Below the pieces are notes generated by a model. The model had not been told where the DNA came from. It was given only the letters and a program-made list of their open reading frames with translations, and did not search any database. From Gammaproteobacteria bacterium (GTDB taxonomy: Bacteria > Pseudomonadota > Gammaproteobacteria > JAURND01), in contig DASZWJ010000013.1 of assembly GCA_035546635.1 (NCBI GenBank), positions 61,110-125,109 of the forward strand: a stretch of DNA of 64,000 nucleotides, given 5' to 3'. A program made the position numbers and the translations under genes. Shown here in pieces: positions 19,084 to 28,011 of the stretch. Every line of letters begins with the position of its first letter. Position 1 is the first letter of the stretch.

Positions 19084-19971
19084 ATGACCGCGCAAATTCT
19101 TGATGGCAAAGCGCTCGCTGCTGAAATCCGCCAGCATATTGCTGTAAAAATAAAAACCCGGCTAGATCAAGGTTTGCGTCGCCCTTGCTTAGCTGTGATC
19201 TTAGTGGGTGATGATCCAGCTTCACAGGTTTACGTGCATCACAAGCGCAAAGACTGTGAAGATGTGGGCATTGTGTCGCTGGCTTATGATTTGCCAGAAG
19301 ATATCAGCCATAACGAGTTGATTGCGCTCATCGATCAATTGAATGCCAATAATACGGTAGATGGTATTCTAGTCCAGCTGCCTTTGCCTTCGCATATTAA
19401 TACGGCTGAAATTCTGGATCGCCTTTATCCAGAAAAAGATGTCGATGGCTTTCACGCCTGCAATCTCGGTCATCTGGTGCAAAGACGGCCGGCCTTACGG
19501 CCTTGCACCCCTTACGGGATTATTACCCTGCTCAAACACGCCGGCATTGATTTGGCTGGACAACACGCCGTGGTCATTGGCGCTTCAAATATTGTGGGCA
19601 GGCCGATGGCGTTGGAATTCTTGCTAGCTAAATGTACGGTCACGGTCTGTCACCGCTTTACTCGTGATTTAGCGACACACGTCCAGCAAGCAGATATTTT
19701 GGTAGTGGCTGTAGGCAAACCAGGAATCATCAGCAGTGAGTGGATTAAGCCCGGAGCGGTTGTGGTTGATGTAGGCATTCATCGTAATGCTAAAGGGACA
19801 ATTAGTGGCGATCTGGATTTTGATACTGCAAAATTGCGGGCAAGCTGGATAACACCTGTACCAGGTGGAGTTGGGCCTATGACCCGCGCTATTTTACTGG
19901 AAAATACGTTATTTGCGGCTGAAAAGCTGCACAAACATCCTTCTCCCCTTGTGGGAGAAGGTGCCCGTTAG
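19084..19971 (+). CDS. folD: Bifunctional methylenetetrahydrofolate dehydrogenase/cyclohydrolase
   Basis: Interconverts 5,10-methylene- and 10-formyl-tetrahydrofolate through the methenyl form, supplying one-carbon units. 295 residues. The signature [15 protein letters not shown] carries the catalytic Lys, followed by [45 protein letters not shown] (NADP site) and [18 protein letters not shown]. The natural end is near AAEKLHK; the last ten residues, [10 protein letters not shown], are encoded by the repeat element that begins at 19933. Alone on the plus strand, convergent with cysS. Confidence 0.96.
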   Translation: MTAQILDGKALAAEIRQHIAVKIKTRLDQGLRRPCLAVILVGDDPASQVYVHHKRKDCEDVGIVSLAYDLPEDISHNELIALIDQLNANNTVDGILVQLPLPSHINTAEILDRLYPEKDVDGFHACNLGHLVQRRPALRPCTPYGIITLLKHAGIDLAGQHAVVIGASNIVGRPMALEFLLAKCTVTVCHRFTRDLATHVQQADILVVAVGKPGIISSEWIKPGAVVVDVGIHRNAKGTISGDLDFDTAKLRASWITPVPGGVGPMTRAILLENTLFAAEKLHKHPSPLVGEGAR

Positions 19972-20077
19972 GGCGGATGAGGGGTAAGTTTACAATAGCT
20001 CTAACTAAAAGCTAGCCCAAACTCACCCCTCATCCACCCTTCGGGCACCTTCTCCCACAAGGGGAGAAGGATGTTTG
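19933..20077. repeat. Composite inverted repeat (two REP-like palindromes head to head)
   Basis: 145 bases whose ends are near-perfect inverted copies: CAAACATCCTTCTCCCC at the left and GGGGAGAAGGATGTTTG at the right. Each half has the CCTTCTCCCCTTGTGGGAGAAGG hairpin followed by GTGCCCG..GGGCGGATGAGGGG. It lies between the convergent folD and cysS genes and overlaps the folD stop, so it probably also ends both transcripts. A sister element is at 59229-59355. Confidence 0.85.
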
Positions 20078-20103
20078 CGCTTAATCATTATTTCTTAGGC
20101 TAT

Positions 20104-21486
20104 TCATTCCTTCCGCCAAATCGTCCCTTCTGCCGTATCTTCCAACAACACATGCATCGCCAATAGCTGATCCCGCAACCGATCTGCTTCTGCCCACTGC
20201 TTGTTCTGACGCGCAGTATTGCGCAGAGCAATCAAACGTTCAATCTCAGATGCTTCTGAATCAGCCACACCTGACTGTAAAAACTCCACTGGATCTTCCT
20301 TAAGAATACCAAAGATATCGGCCAATTTTTTTAACAAAGCCGCAAGCTTTGCTGCCTCAACAATCTGACTCTCATCACGTAAGCGGTTAATTTCACGCGC
20401 CAAATCAAATAGCACTGAAAACGCCAGCGGGCTGTTAAAATCATCGTCCATTGCTGCATGAAAACGTGAAATAAATTCTTCCCCGCCATCCGATTCAGGA
20501 ACCACAGGCAAACCGCGCAGGCTCGTGTACAAACGTCGCAACGCCGCCTCAGCACTCGCTAAATTTTCATGCGTGTAATTAATTGGACTGCGGTAATGGC
20601 TGGCCAGCAAGAAATATCGCACGACTTCCGTTTTATACTGCGCCAATACATCACGTATGGTGGAAAAATTGCCCAAGGACTTAGACATTTTCTCCCGATT
20701 GATCTGCACATAACCAACATGCATCCAAGTATTGACAAACCGACCGCCAAAAGCGCCTTCCGACTGTGCAATTTCATTCTGATGATGGGGGAATACCAAG
20801 TCCAAGCCGCCACCATGAATATCAATATGCTCTCCCAAGCATTCAGCACACATAGCCGAGCATTCAATATGCCAACCCGGCCTACCCTTGCCCCAAGGAG
20901 AATCCCAACTCGGTTCGCCAGGTTTTGCCAATTTCCATAAAGCAAAGTCCAAGGGATCGCGTTTAGTTTCTAAAATATCCACACGCGCACCGCTACGCAG
21001 CTTATCGACCGATTGATTGGAAAACTTACCATAATCCGCAAAACGGCTGACTTCATAGAACACGCCACCCTCAGCCACATAAGCATAACCTTTGGCAATC
21101 AGCCGTTCGATCAGAGAAATCATCGCTGAAATATGTAATGTCGCCCGTGGCTCTATATCAGGAGGATTGGCGCCCAATGCCAACTCATCTTCACGCATCG
21201 CTGCGATAAAACGTTCGGTGAGCTGGGTAATGGGCTCGCCCTTTTCATTGGCACGGTTAATAATTTTGTCATCGATATCGGTAATATTACGCACATAACG
21301 TACTTCATAACCCAAAGAACGTAAGTAGCGCGTTACCATATCAAACACCACCATAATGCTGCGCCCATGGCCGATATGACAGTAATCATACACGGTAGAG
21401 CCACATACATAGAGACTGACTTTTTTAGGAATCAGTGGTTGAAACAGCTCTTTCTTTTTAGTCATGCTGTTATAGATGTGTAGCAC
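20104..21486 (-). CDS. cysS: Cysteinyl-tRNA synthetase
   Basis: Charges tRNA-Cys. 460 residues, family length. The class I motifs are CHIGHGRS (HIGH) and KMSKSLGNF (KMSKS). Zinc ligands fit Cys in YVCGSTVYDYCH, IECSAMC and the His in FPHHQNEIAQSE. The C-terminal helical DALR-like domain runs from about 330 to LLEDTAEGTIWRKE. Its start (MLHIYNSMTKKKELFQPL) is the usual one. The PAP2 gene ends 16 bases upstream. Confidence 0.97.
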   Translation of the reverse strand: MLHIYNSMTKKKELFQPLIPKKVSLYVCGSTVYDYCHIGHGRSIMVVFDMVTRYLRSLGYEVRYVRNITDIDDKIINRANEKGEPITQLTERFIAAMREDELALGANPPDIEPRATLHISAMISLIERLIAKGYAYVAEGGVFYEVSRFADYGKFSNQSVDKLRSGARVDILETKRDPLDFALWKLAKPGEPSWDSPWGKGRPGWHIECSAMCAECLGEHIDIHGGGLDLVFPHHQNEIAQSEGAFGGRFVNTWMHVGYVQINREKMSKSLGNFSTIRDVLAQYKTEVVRYFLLASHYRSPINYTHENLASAEAALRRLYTSLRGLPVVPESDGGEEFISRFHAAMDDDFNSPLAFSVLFDLAREINRLRDESQIVEAAKLAALLKKLADIFGILKEDPVEFLQSGVADSEASEIERLIALRNTARQNKQWAEADRLRDQLLAMHVLLEDTAEGTIWRKE

Positions 21487-21502
21487 GTTGTTTCCTCGAT
21501 TA

Positions 21503-22153
21503 TTATAAATACCTCTCCCTTGAAAAAGGGGATGGATGAATCAAATGATACGTCGTCGTTGCAACAATATATCCCAACAATATACCTGCGATGACGTCAC
21601 TGACAAAATGGTAGTTAACGCTAACAAGACTCACGGCAGTCAATATGACCACCAAACCAGCCAGCCAACGCCAGCGCCGATACACCAAATAAAAAGCCAT
21701 CATAGCCGCCATAACCCGCGCAGCATGGCCGGAAGGAAATGCTGAATAAGCGATTCCCCAGTGAAACCAATTAAAGGCGTAGGTACCATTTTGCAGCAAG
21801 GACGGATTATTGTTCGCCCAGGTAGCCGGCCAATAGCGCGCAAATACAAATTTCAATATAGTCACTAAAAAAGCAGTAATGACATAACAGTTGGCAATCA
21901 CCAATAGCAGCTTGTCATGACGGCTGTTTATGTTCAGCAAAAGACCTACCCATAATACCAGATAGATTAAAAAAACTATCCCGCCTAAAACGTCATCTAA
22001 ATGCGTCAGCAGCTTTAGCCAGTGATATTGTTGTAAATGATGGGCATTGACCCAGAAGGCCACGGGTTTATCGATAAACAGGTAACAGAGAATAATCAAT
22101 AGAATGCTGGGGAATAATATCTTGAGCTGGCTACGAACAGGAAAGGCAGTCAT
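21503..22153 (-). CDS. PAP2-family membrane phosphatase
   Basis: Integral membrane phosphatase of the PAP2 superfamily (lipid phosphate or undecaprenyl/lipid A type). 216 residues with about six hydrophobic helices. The three PAP2 motifs are present: KFVFARYWP, SAFPSGHAARV and SVNYHFVSDVIAG, with the catalytic histidines. The N-terminus MTAFPVRSQLKILFPSILL gives a first helix. The last residues HPSPFSRERYL are encoded by a short palindrome CTCCCTTGAAAAAGGGGA at about 21509-21532. Substrate unknown. It is cotranscribed with, or read into, cysS. Confidence 0.88.
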   Translation of the reverse strand: MTAFPVRSQLKILFPSILLIILCYLFIDKPVAFWVNAHHLQQYHWLKLLTHLDDVLGGIVFLIYLVLWVGLLLNINSRHDKLLLVIANCYVITAFLVTILKFVFARYWPATWANNNPSLLQNGTYAFNWFHWGIAYSAFPSGHAARVMAAMMAFYLVYRRWRWLAGLVVILTAVSLVSVNYHFVSDVIAGILLGYIVATTTYHLIHPSPFSRERYL

Positions 22154-22307
22154 TTTTTATAATCTCAATATTTTTTATTTTAAGGTAACTGTCCACCCTC
22201 CTTGAAAAAGGGGAGTAGTACAATTCTCAACACAGGGAAATTACCTAAAAAGACCAGCCTATGTTATACTTTATAACATTATATTGAGCAATTTAAGAAT
22301 ATTAATC

Positions 22308-23183
22308 ATGATAAAACAACTCACTAAAGTTTCCCGCCTACACAAAACTGATTTACGCAATATCACCACCCTCGCCGACCGCAGCGCCGACCACGACGGC
22401 TTTAAAATAAAAATTTACTGGCACATCATAGAAAACCGTTTAACCATGGAGTTTAACGATTTTTTTTATTATTTAGACGGCAATCTGGTGGCTTATCTGG
22501 CCTTGTATACCTTTGAAAATGACGAAGCGGAACTCAGTGTAGTTGTGCATCCCAAGTTCCGTCAGCGGGGCATTTTTAAAAAACTGATGGCAGAAGCGAT
22601 ATTAGAATTGAAACAACGGCATCTGACTCACTGTGTATGGATTCGACCACAACGCTCCCCCATTACCGATGATTACTTGCGGGCGATGGGTGGGCAGTAC
22701 GATTTTTCTCAAGTAGAAATGATGGCGGTGCGCGATCCGGTTCCTAAAGAACTGCCGACGATCATCATGCGCGAAGCCGATACGCAGGATTTAATCACCA
22801 TAGCCCGCATGGGTGCTGTGAGTTTTAATTCCTCATTTACTGAAACTTTGCAGCGTTTTACTGAGAATATGCAAGAAAAAAACCGCTTAGCCTGGCTAGT
22901 TTCCACACCGGATTATGAAAATGTCGGCAAAATACATGTGCGTTATGATGAAAACAATGCCGCTTTTATTCATGATTTGTGCATTGTCCCTGAACACCGT
23001 GGGAAAAACCTCGCTACTGCTATGATTTTACAGACTATGCATTTACTTCGTCAGCGCGGTCAACGTGTTATTACATTGGATGTAGAGTGTCATAATATCG
23101 GCGCGTTGCGGCTTTACCAGCAGTGCGGGTTTGATACCATTGCGGCGTTTGATTTCTGGCGGGTGCCAGTAGATAGGATGTAG
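22308..23183 (+). CDS. Tandem GNAT-domain acetyltransferase
   Basis: 291 residues from the ATG at 22308; a TTG 24 bases upstream is possible but less likely. Two GNAT-like halves are visible: the first around LSVVVHPKFRQRGIFKKLMAEAILELK (about 80-106), the second around IHDLCIVPEHRGKNLATAMILQTMH and ECHNIGALRLYQQCGFDT (about 220-275). Both have the acetyl-CoA loop R-Q-R-G / R-G-K-N. Double GNAT proteins include mycothiol synthase-like and many uncharacterised enzymes; the substrate cannot be told. Convergent with gltX. Confidence 0.85.
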   Translation: MIKQLTKVSRLHKTDLRNITTLADRSADHDGFKIKIYWHIIENRLTMEFNDFFYYLDGNLVAYLALYTFENDEAELSVVVHPKFRQRGIFKKLMAEAILELKQRHLTHCVWIRPQRSPITDDYLRAMGGQYDFSQVEMMAVRDPVPKELPTIIMREADTQDLITIARMGAVSFNSSFTETLQRFTENMQEKNRLAWLVSTPDYENVGKIHVRYDENNAAFIHDLCIVPEHRGKNLATAMILQTMHLLRQRGQRVITLDVECHNIGALRLYQQCGFDTIAAFDFWRVPVDRM

Positions 23184-23232
23184 GAATACAACCTTCCCTC
23201 CTAATATCTGCAATACGGGAGAGAAATGTTGG

Positions 23233-24663
23233 TTAAACCGCCGCTGCCTGCGCAATTCGCATAGCTTTTTCAATACGATCAGCCAAACGCTTTTCTCCCA
23301 ACAGCTCAAATATTACTAATAATTCCGGCCCGTGCATTTCACCAGTCAACGCAATTCTGAGCGGCTGAAATAGCATCTTCCCTTTAACTTGTAATTCAGT
23401 TTTGAGCGCAGCGATCACATCATCTAATTTTGCACCTTGCTGATTCAGGACTTTCTCAACTACCGCGAAATATTTAGCTCCGGCTTCCCGCAGAATAGTC
23501 TGCTGCTCTTCTCCATAAGACCAATCTTCCTGGTAAAACACTTGCGCCCAATGCGCGCAATCTGCTGGAAAAGTGACGTTGGTACGCACGCTATTAATAA
23601 ATAAATCTTTCGTCTGTTCTGGCACTAATTGCTGCGCAGCCTCACCTGCCCATTGCCAGAAAGCAAGGTTATCTAACCGCTGTACCACCTCGCGTTGCCA
23701 ATATAATAGTTGATTGGCATCAAAGCGTGCAGGTGCCGCACCCAGAGACTTAAGAGAAAAGCGTTCTGCCAATTCCTGCATGTCCATCAATTGCTCAGCA
23801 GCATAATAATGTCCCAATCTAGCCAGGTAGTTGTTAATCGCTTTAGGCAAATAACCTTGCTCGCGTAAGGCTTGAATACTGCGACTACCATGACGTTTGG
23901 ATAAAGGCGCACCATCAGAGCCTATAATGAGTGAAATATGACCATACTGCGGAATCGGTAAATTCAGCGCCTTTAAAATCATGATCTGACGCGGTGTATT
24001 GGTTAGATGGTCTTCACCGCGCAAAGCATGGGTCACCCCCATCAAAGCATCATCAATGGCATTGCAGTACATAAAGGGCGGGGTACCATCAGCGCGCCGG
24101 ATGATAAAATCGCCAATATCATTATTTTTAAAGCGCTGTTCGCCGCGGACTAGATCATGGAATACCGTTTCTTGATCTAAAGGCACCTGAAATCGCAAGG
24201 TCGGCTGTAAGCCTTGTGCCAGTTTTTCAGCAATGGCTTCTTTTGTTAGCTCCCGACAAGTGCCGGCATAGCGTGGTGGTTTACCAGCAGAACGTTGCAA
24301 TTTACGCGCCAAGGCAAGTTGTTGTTCTGTGCAAAAGCAAGGATAAGCTAATTTCAGTTGTTCCAATTGTTGATAATAGCGATCATATATCGTCTGACGC
24401 TGCGACTGCCAATAGGGACCTGCCGCTCCTTCACAACCGGGACCTTCGTCCCAATCCAATCCTAACCAACGTAAATCTTCTTGCAGAGCCTCGGCAAATT
24501 GCACATCTGAGCGTGCTTTATCTGTATCTTCAATACGCAGCAAAAATATTCCGCCTTGTCCTTTGGCCAATAAAGCATTGAACAATGCGGTTCTGATATT
24601 TCCCAGGTGGACTAAACCGGTTGGACTGGGGCAAAAACGTGTTTTTAAAGTCGGTTGATTCAT
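23233..24663 (-). CDS. gltX: Glutamyl-tRNA synthetase
   Basis: Charges tRNA-Glu. 476 residues. HIGH-like motif in PSPTGLVHLGNIRTALFN, KMSKS-like motif PLSKRHGSRS, and the GluRS signature RGEDHLTNTPRQIMI. Cysteines in YPCFCTEQQ and GTCREL fit the zinc-binding insert. The C-terminal anticodon-binding domain ends RLADRIEKAMRIA. Whether it is discriminating cannot be judged here; the window has no second gltX and no glnS. Divergent from lpxH. Confidence 0.96.
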   Translation of the reverse strand: MNQPTLKTRFCPSPTGLVHLGNIRTALFNALLAKGQGGIFLLRIEDTDKARSDVQFAEALQEDLRWLGLDWDEGPGCEGAAGPYWQSQRQTIYDRYYQQLEQLKLAYPCFCTEQQLALARKLQRSAGKPPRYAGTCRELTKEAIAEKLAQGLQPTLRFQVPLDQETVFHDLVRGEQRFKNNDIGDFIIRRADGTPPFMYCNAIDDALMGVTHALRGEDHLTNTPRQIMILKALNLPIPQYGHISLIIGSDGAPLSKRHGSRSIQALREQGYLPKAINNYLARLGHYYAAEQLMDMQELAERFSLKSLGAAPARFDANQLLYWQREVVQRLDNLAFWQWAGEAAQQLVPEQTKDLFINSVRTNVTFPADCAHWAQVFYQEDWSYGEEQQTILREAGAKYFAVVEKVLNQQGAKLDDVIAALKTELQVKGKMLFQPLRIALTGEMHGPELLVIFELLGEKRLADRIEKAMRIAQAAAV

Positions 24664-24766
24664 TTGGACAGTCTACTAGTTCTTGATGTTGTATACGGTT
24701 TTGGTTGTGCTTAATTGGCAAAGGATATAAATTCTAATTATTTCTATTTCCCATAGCTTATAAGCC

Positions 24767-25498
24767 GTGAACTATACACTATTTATTTCTGATCTTCATC
24801 TTGAGGCCAGTGGGCCACAAATCACTCAGTGTTTTTTTAATCTACTGAAAACCCAGGCGCGCCAGGCTGATGCTGTCTACATATTAGGAGATTTATTTGA
24901 AGTTTGGATTGGAGATGATGATGCTACCCCATTTAACCAATCCGTGATGGCAGCGATACAGGCACTGACAGCAACTGGTATTCCAGTCTATTTTTTGCGC
25001 GGTAACCGTGATTTTTTGATTGGTGAAGATTTTTGCAAAAAAACCGGCTGCCAGCTATTAACTGACCCTTGTAAAATTCTGCTTTACGGTATCCCTATTG
25101 TGCTGACACATGGCGATATGTTATGCACCGAAGATACTCGGCATCAAAAATTCCGTCATTATGCATTGAATCCGCGTTACCAAGGTTTTTTTCTGCATTT
25201 ACCCTTAACGCTACGCCGCATGCTTGCACGTTGGATACGCGGTTTCAGCAAAAGGCATACTGGACGAACCGCCTATCAGATTATGGATGTAACACCTAAT
25301 GCAGTTGCCAATTTATTACGCAAAGAGCAGGCCACACAGATGATACACGGCCATACACATCGTGCGCATATCCATACGCTAGAAGTCGATGGTAAAGCTT
25401 CGCAGCGTATTGTTTTAGGCGACTGGCATCAGCATGGCAGTGTGTTGATGTATTATGCTAATGGTGATTATCAGTTGATGACGTTTGATTATTTGTGA
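24767..25498 (+). CDS. lpxH: UDP-2,3-diacylglucosamine diphosphatase (lipid A synthesis)
   Basis: Removes UMP from UDP-2,3-diacylglucosamine to give lipid X. 243 residues from a GTG start. The calcineurin-like motifs are all present: FISDLHLE, YILGDLFEVWIGDD, LRGNRDFLIG, LTHGDMLCTED and MIHGHTHRAHIH. The central insert has the helical cap residues RRMLARWIRGFSKR. The GTG is accepted because no in-frame ATG precedes the ISDLHLE strand. Its 3' end overlaps convergent recO by 10 bases. Confidence 0.95.
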   Translation: MNYTLFISDLHLEASGPQITQCFFNLLKTQARQADAVYILGDLFEVWIGDDDATPFNQSVMAAIQALTATGIPVYFLRGNRDFLIGEDFCKKTGCQLLTDPCKILLYGIPIVLTHGDMLCTEDTRHQKFRHYALNPRYQGFFLHLPLTLRRMLARWIRGFSKRHTGRTAYQIMDVTPNAVANLLRKEQATQMIHGHTHRAHIHTLEVDGKASQRIVLGDWHQHGSVLMYYANGDYQLMTFDYL

Positions 25499-26262
25499 AG
25501 CAATTTTGAAGCAAGATAGCTGCTTAGCTTTTTTCCTTCTCCCACAAGGGGAGAAGGAAAGAAGTCATGACCGTAAGAGAACAACTCCCGACTTTTCAGC
25601 GGTTTATTACCCAACAGAGAACCAATCGCTAAACGCGTCAGTTGCTTAGCTGCCCGCAAATCAGCTAAATGTTCCAGGGTATTATGATGAAAGGCCAAAA
25701 GACTACTGCCTTGAAATACCGGTGAGCGTTGCAGCGAAGTGCCACATGAACTGATGGAAAAGCCCTGGCCTGCTATAAACACATAGCTTTGCTCCGCCAC
25801 AATCGGCATGCCGCTTGCTTCTTGATTAAGCGACAAACCATAGCCCAGTTCAGTCAGCAAAGTTTTTTCAAACAACCGCAAACTGGGTTCTTTCGAATGT
25901 TGCTGCTGCAGACATTGCAAGGTCTGTTGGTATTGTGCAAACAAACGCGGGTGGGCATCAAAACGCGGTAATAATCGCACCAGCATTTCATTGAGATAGA
26001 TTCCGCTTAACAAAACAGAACCCGATAGCGTCCAAGGTAAGCCGTAGGATTCAACTGCGCTTAAATTCATTAATTCAGTTTTACCAGACCAGCTGATTAA
26101 CAACGGCGTAAACGGACGCAGAATACCGCGAAAACGCGAACGTGCCGCACGCGCTACCAGGCTGACACGACCGTAAGATTCAGTGAATGCCTCTAACAAC
26201 GAACTGGTTTCGTTTAGCGGGCGACTATGTAGTATGAAAGCAGGTTGAAGAGCAATTCGCAT
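25489..26262 (-). CDS. recO: DNA repair protein RecO
   Basis: Helps RecR load RecA at gaps and anneals ssDNA. 257 residues: N-terminal OB fold (QPAFILHSRPLNETSSLLEAFTESYGRVSLVARAARS, with the typical RGILRPFTPLLISWSGK) and a helical C-terminal domain (LFEKTLLTELGYGLSL). No zinc cysteine cluster, as in many gammaproteobacterial RecO. The normal end is near SRELFSYGHDFF; the final 24 residues, beginning [10 protein letters not shown], come from a palindromic repeat at 25532 and downstream sequence. Normally directly after era; here a 147-base repeat lies between them. Confidence 0.9.
   Translation of the reverse strand: MRIALQPAFILHSRPLNETSSLLEAFTESYGRVSLVARAARSRFRGILRPFTPLLISWSGKTELMNLSAVESYGLPWTLSGSVLLSGIYLNEMLVRLLPRFDAHPRLFAQYQQTLQCLQQQHSKEPSLRLFEKTLLTELGYGLSLNQEASGMPIVAEQSYVFIAGQGFSISSCGTSLQRSPVFQGSSLLAFHHNTLEHLADLRAAKQLTRLAIGSLLGNKPLKSRELFSYGHDFFPSPLVGEGKKLSSYLASKLLHK
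25532..25560. repeat. CCTTCTCCCacaaGGGGAGAAGG palindrome inside the recO 3' end
   Basis: Near-perfect hairpin TTTCCTTCTCCC / GGGGAGAAGGAAA between the convergent lpxH and recO stops. It is translated as PSPLVGEG at the end of RecO and may also terminate both transcripts. Confidence 0.8.
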
Positions 26263-26280
26263 GGTAACTCATCCCCTTAC

Positions 26281-26427
26281 CTGTCATTCCCGCGAAGGCG
26301 TGAACCCATCCACGCAAGGCAGTCAACTAATGTATCAGCTGACTTCTTTGACTGGTAAAGGTAGGCAAGAAATACTGATGTACTATGCATCTTTAGGGAT
26401 GGATTCCCGCCTACGCGGGAATGACAG
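26281..26427. repeat. MITE-like repeat with CTGTCATTCCCGCG inverted ends
   Basis: 147 bases. About 31-base imperfect terminal inverted repeats, CTGTCATTCCCGCGAAGGCG at the left and its counterpart CGCCTACGCGGGAATGACAG at the right, enclose about 85 unrelated bases. Non-coding. It lies between recO and era, separating two genes that are usually adjacent. Partial copies of the end are at 53338 and 54581. Confidence 0.8.
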
Positions 26428-26440
26428 GACAAAGCCATCA

Positions 26441-27334
26441 TTACTTCCCATACCCCAAACTTTGCAGACTACGCTCATCATCCGACCAGCCGCGTTTCAC
26501 CTTCACCCATAATTGTAAAAAGATTTTATCCGCCAACCATTTTTCCATTTCTAAACGCGCCTCTGTACCCACCGCTTTTAAAAGCTCGCCATCTTCCCCA
26601 ATCACAATGCGCTTCTGCGAAGCTTTCTCCACATAAATCACCGCAGCAATACGCAATAATTTGTCAGTCTGTTTAAACTGCTCAATCTCAACCGTCAATG
26701 CATAAGGCAATTCTTTACCCAAATGCCGCATCAGTTTTTCGCGGATAATCTCAGCCACGAGAAAGCGTTCACTGCGATCAGTCACCTGATCTTCAGGGAA
26801 CAAAGGGGGATTTTCCGGCAAATAACGGACTATTACCTGTTCTAATGCCATGACATCTGCTTGTCTTTTGGCAGAAATCGGCACGACAGCGGCGAATTGT
26901 CTTTTTTTGCTTAACATTTCTAAATGCGGCAGCAAGGCGGTTTTATCAGCAATTTTATCGATTTTATTTACCGCCAAAATCACAGGCCTATCAACCGTCT
27001 CGATCTTTTTCAACACCAAATCATCGTCTTCATACCACTGTAAACCATCTACCATAAATACAATCACATCGACACCCGGAATGGCGCCCGTGGCCACACG
27101 GTTCATATAGCGGTTCAACGCATGATGCGCCTGTTTATGAATACCGGGTGTATCGATATAAAGAATCTGTGCTGACTCTAAAGTCTTGATGCCGAGAATC
27201 TGATGACGCGTGGTCTGCGGTTTGCGTGAAGTGATGCTGATTTTTTGCCCTATCAAATGATTCAATAAGGTGGACTTACCCACATTAGGGCGACCAAGAA
27301 TGGCCACATAACCACAATGGAATTCGTTGCTCAT
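26441..27334 (-). CDS. era: GTPase Era
   Basis: Ribosome-assembly GTPase that binds the 3' end of 16S rRNA. 297 residues. G1 GRPNVGKST (about 14-22), G2 region SRKPQTTRHQ, G3 DTPGIH and G4 NKIDKI, followed by a KH domain with VYVEKASQKRIVIGEDGELLKAVGTEAR. The start overlaps the rnc stop by 4 bases (ATGA), so translation is probably coupled. Confidence 0.97.
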   Translation of the reverse strand: MSNEFHCGYVAILGRPNVGKSTLLNHLIGQKISITSRKPQTTRHQILGIKTLESAQILYIDTPGIHKQAHHALNRYMNRVATGAIPGVDVIVFMVDGLQWYEDDDLVLKKIETVDRPVILAVNKIDKIADKTALLPHLEMLSKKRQFAAVVPISAKRQADVMALEQVIVRYLPENPPLFPEDQVTDRSERFLVAEIIREKLMRHLGKELPYALTVEIEQFKQTDKLLRIAAVIYVEKASQKRIVIGEDGELLKAVGTEARLEMEKWLADKIFLQLWVKVKRGWSDDERSLQSLGYGK

Positions 27335-28011
27335 AATTCTGTCTCAAATAGCGCTAAAAATTTCTGTGCCGCATCCTGTTCGGCACGGCGTCGACTGCTA
27401 CCCTTGCCAATGGTATTTTTAGGTATGCCTTTCACCCGGCATTCGATTTTAAATACCTGATTATGTTCTCTACCATCTACGGATAACACATGATATTGCG
27501 GCAGCGCCAAATGTTTGGCTTGTAAAAATTCCTGCAGCTGGGTTTTGGGATCTTTTTGCACGCCTTGCGTCGTAATCGCAGCAATCTGGTTGGAAAGCCA
27601 GTTAAGAATGCACTGTTGGCAAGCTGCTGCTCCCCCATCTAGATAAATCGCTCCAATAATGGCTTCCATAGCGTTAGATAAAATAGAACTACGCTGAACG
27701 CCGCCGCTTTTTTGCTCGCCTGCACCCAGGCGCAGATAATCGTTAATTTTGAGCTTTCTCGCTAGTTCTGCTAAGGCATCGCCATTCACGAGATTCGCAC
27801 GCATACGGCTCAAACCACCTTCGGTCAAATCAGGATAGCCTTGGAACAGCTTTTCAGCGATATAAAAATTCAGCAAGGCATCTCCCAAAAACTCCAAGCG
27901 CTCATTATTGATATGACCGTAACTGCGATGCGTTAAGGCAGTTTCCAACAATGATATATCCCGAAATGTATAGCCCAATTGCTCATTTAATTTTTCTAAC
28001 GGTGACTTCAT
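27331..28011 (-). CDS. rnc: Ribonuclease III
   Basis: Cuts double-stranded RNA in rRNA and mRNA processing. 226 residues. The RNase III signature ERLEFLGDALLNFYIAE carries the catalytic acids, with the second acidic site in SNAMEAIIGAIYLD. The C-terminal dsRNA-binding domain contains DPKTQLQEFLQAK and GKGSSRRRAEQDAAQKFL. Its ATG shares a base with the lepB stop (TAATG), and era overlaps its end. Confidence 0.97.
   Translation of the reverse strand: MKSPLEKLNEQLGYTFRDISLLETALTHRSYGHINNERLEFLGDALLNFYIAEKLFQGYPDLTEGGLSRMRANLVNGDALAELARKLKINDYLRLGAGEQKSGGVQRSSILSNAMEAIIGAIYLDGGAAACQQCILNWLSNQIAAITTQGVQKDPKTQLQEFLQAKHLALPQYHVLSVDGREHNQVFKIECRVKGIPKNTIGKGSSRRRAEQDAAQKFLALFETEL

Noticed and set aside
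24530..24721. Minus-strand ORF overlapping the gltX start
   Set aside because: Out-of-frame with gltX, no family, no ribosome site.
26261..26512. Plus-strand ORF of 83 residues
   Set aside because: Mostly the 147-base inverted repeat plus antisense of era.
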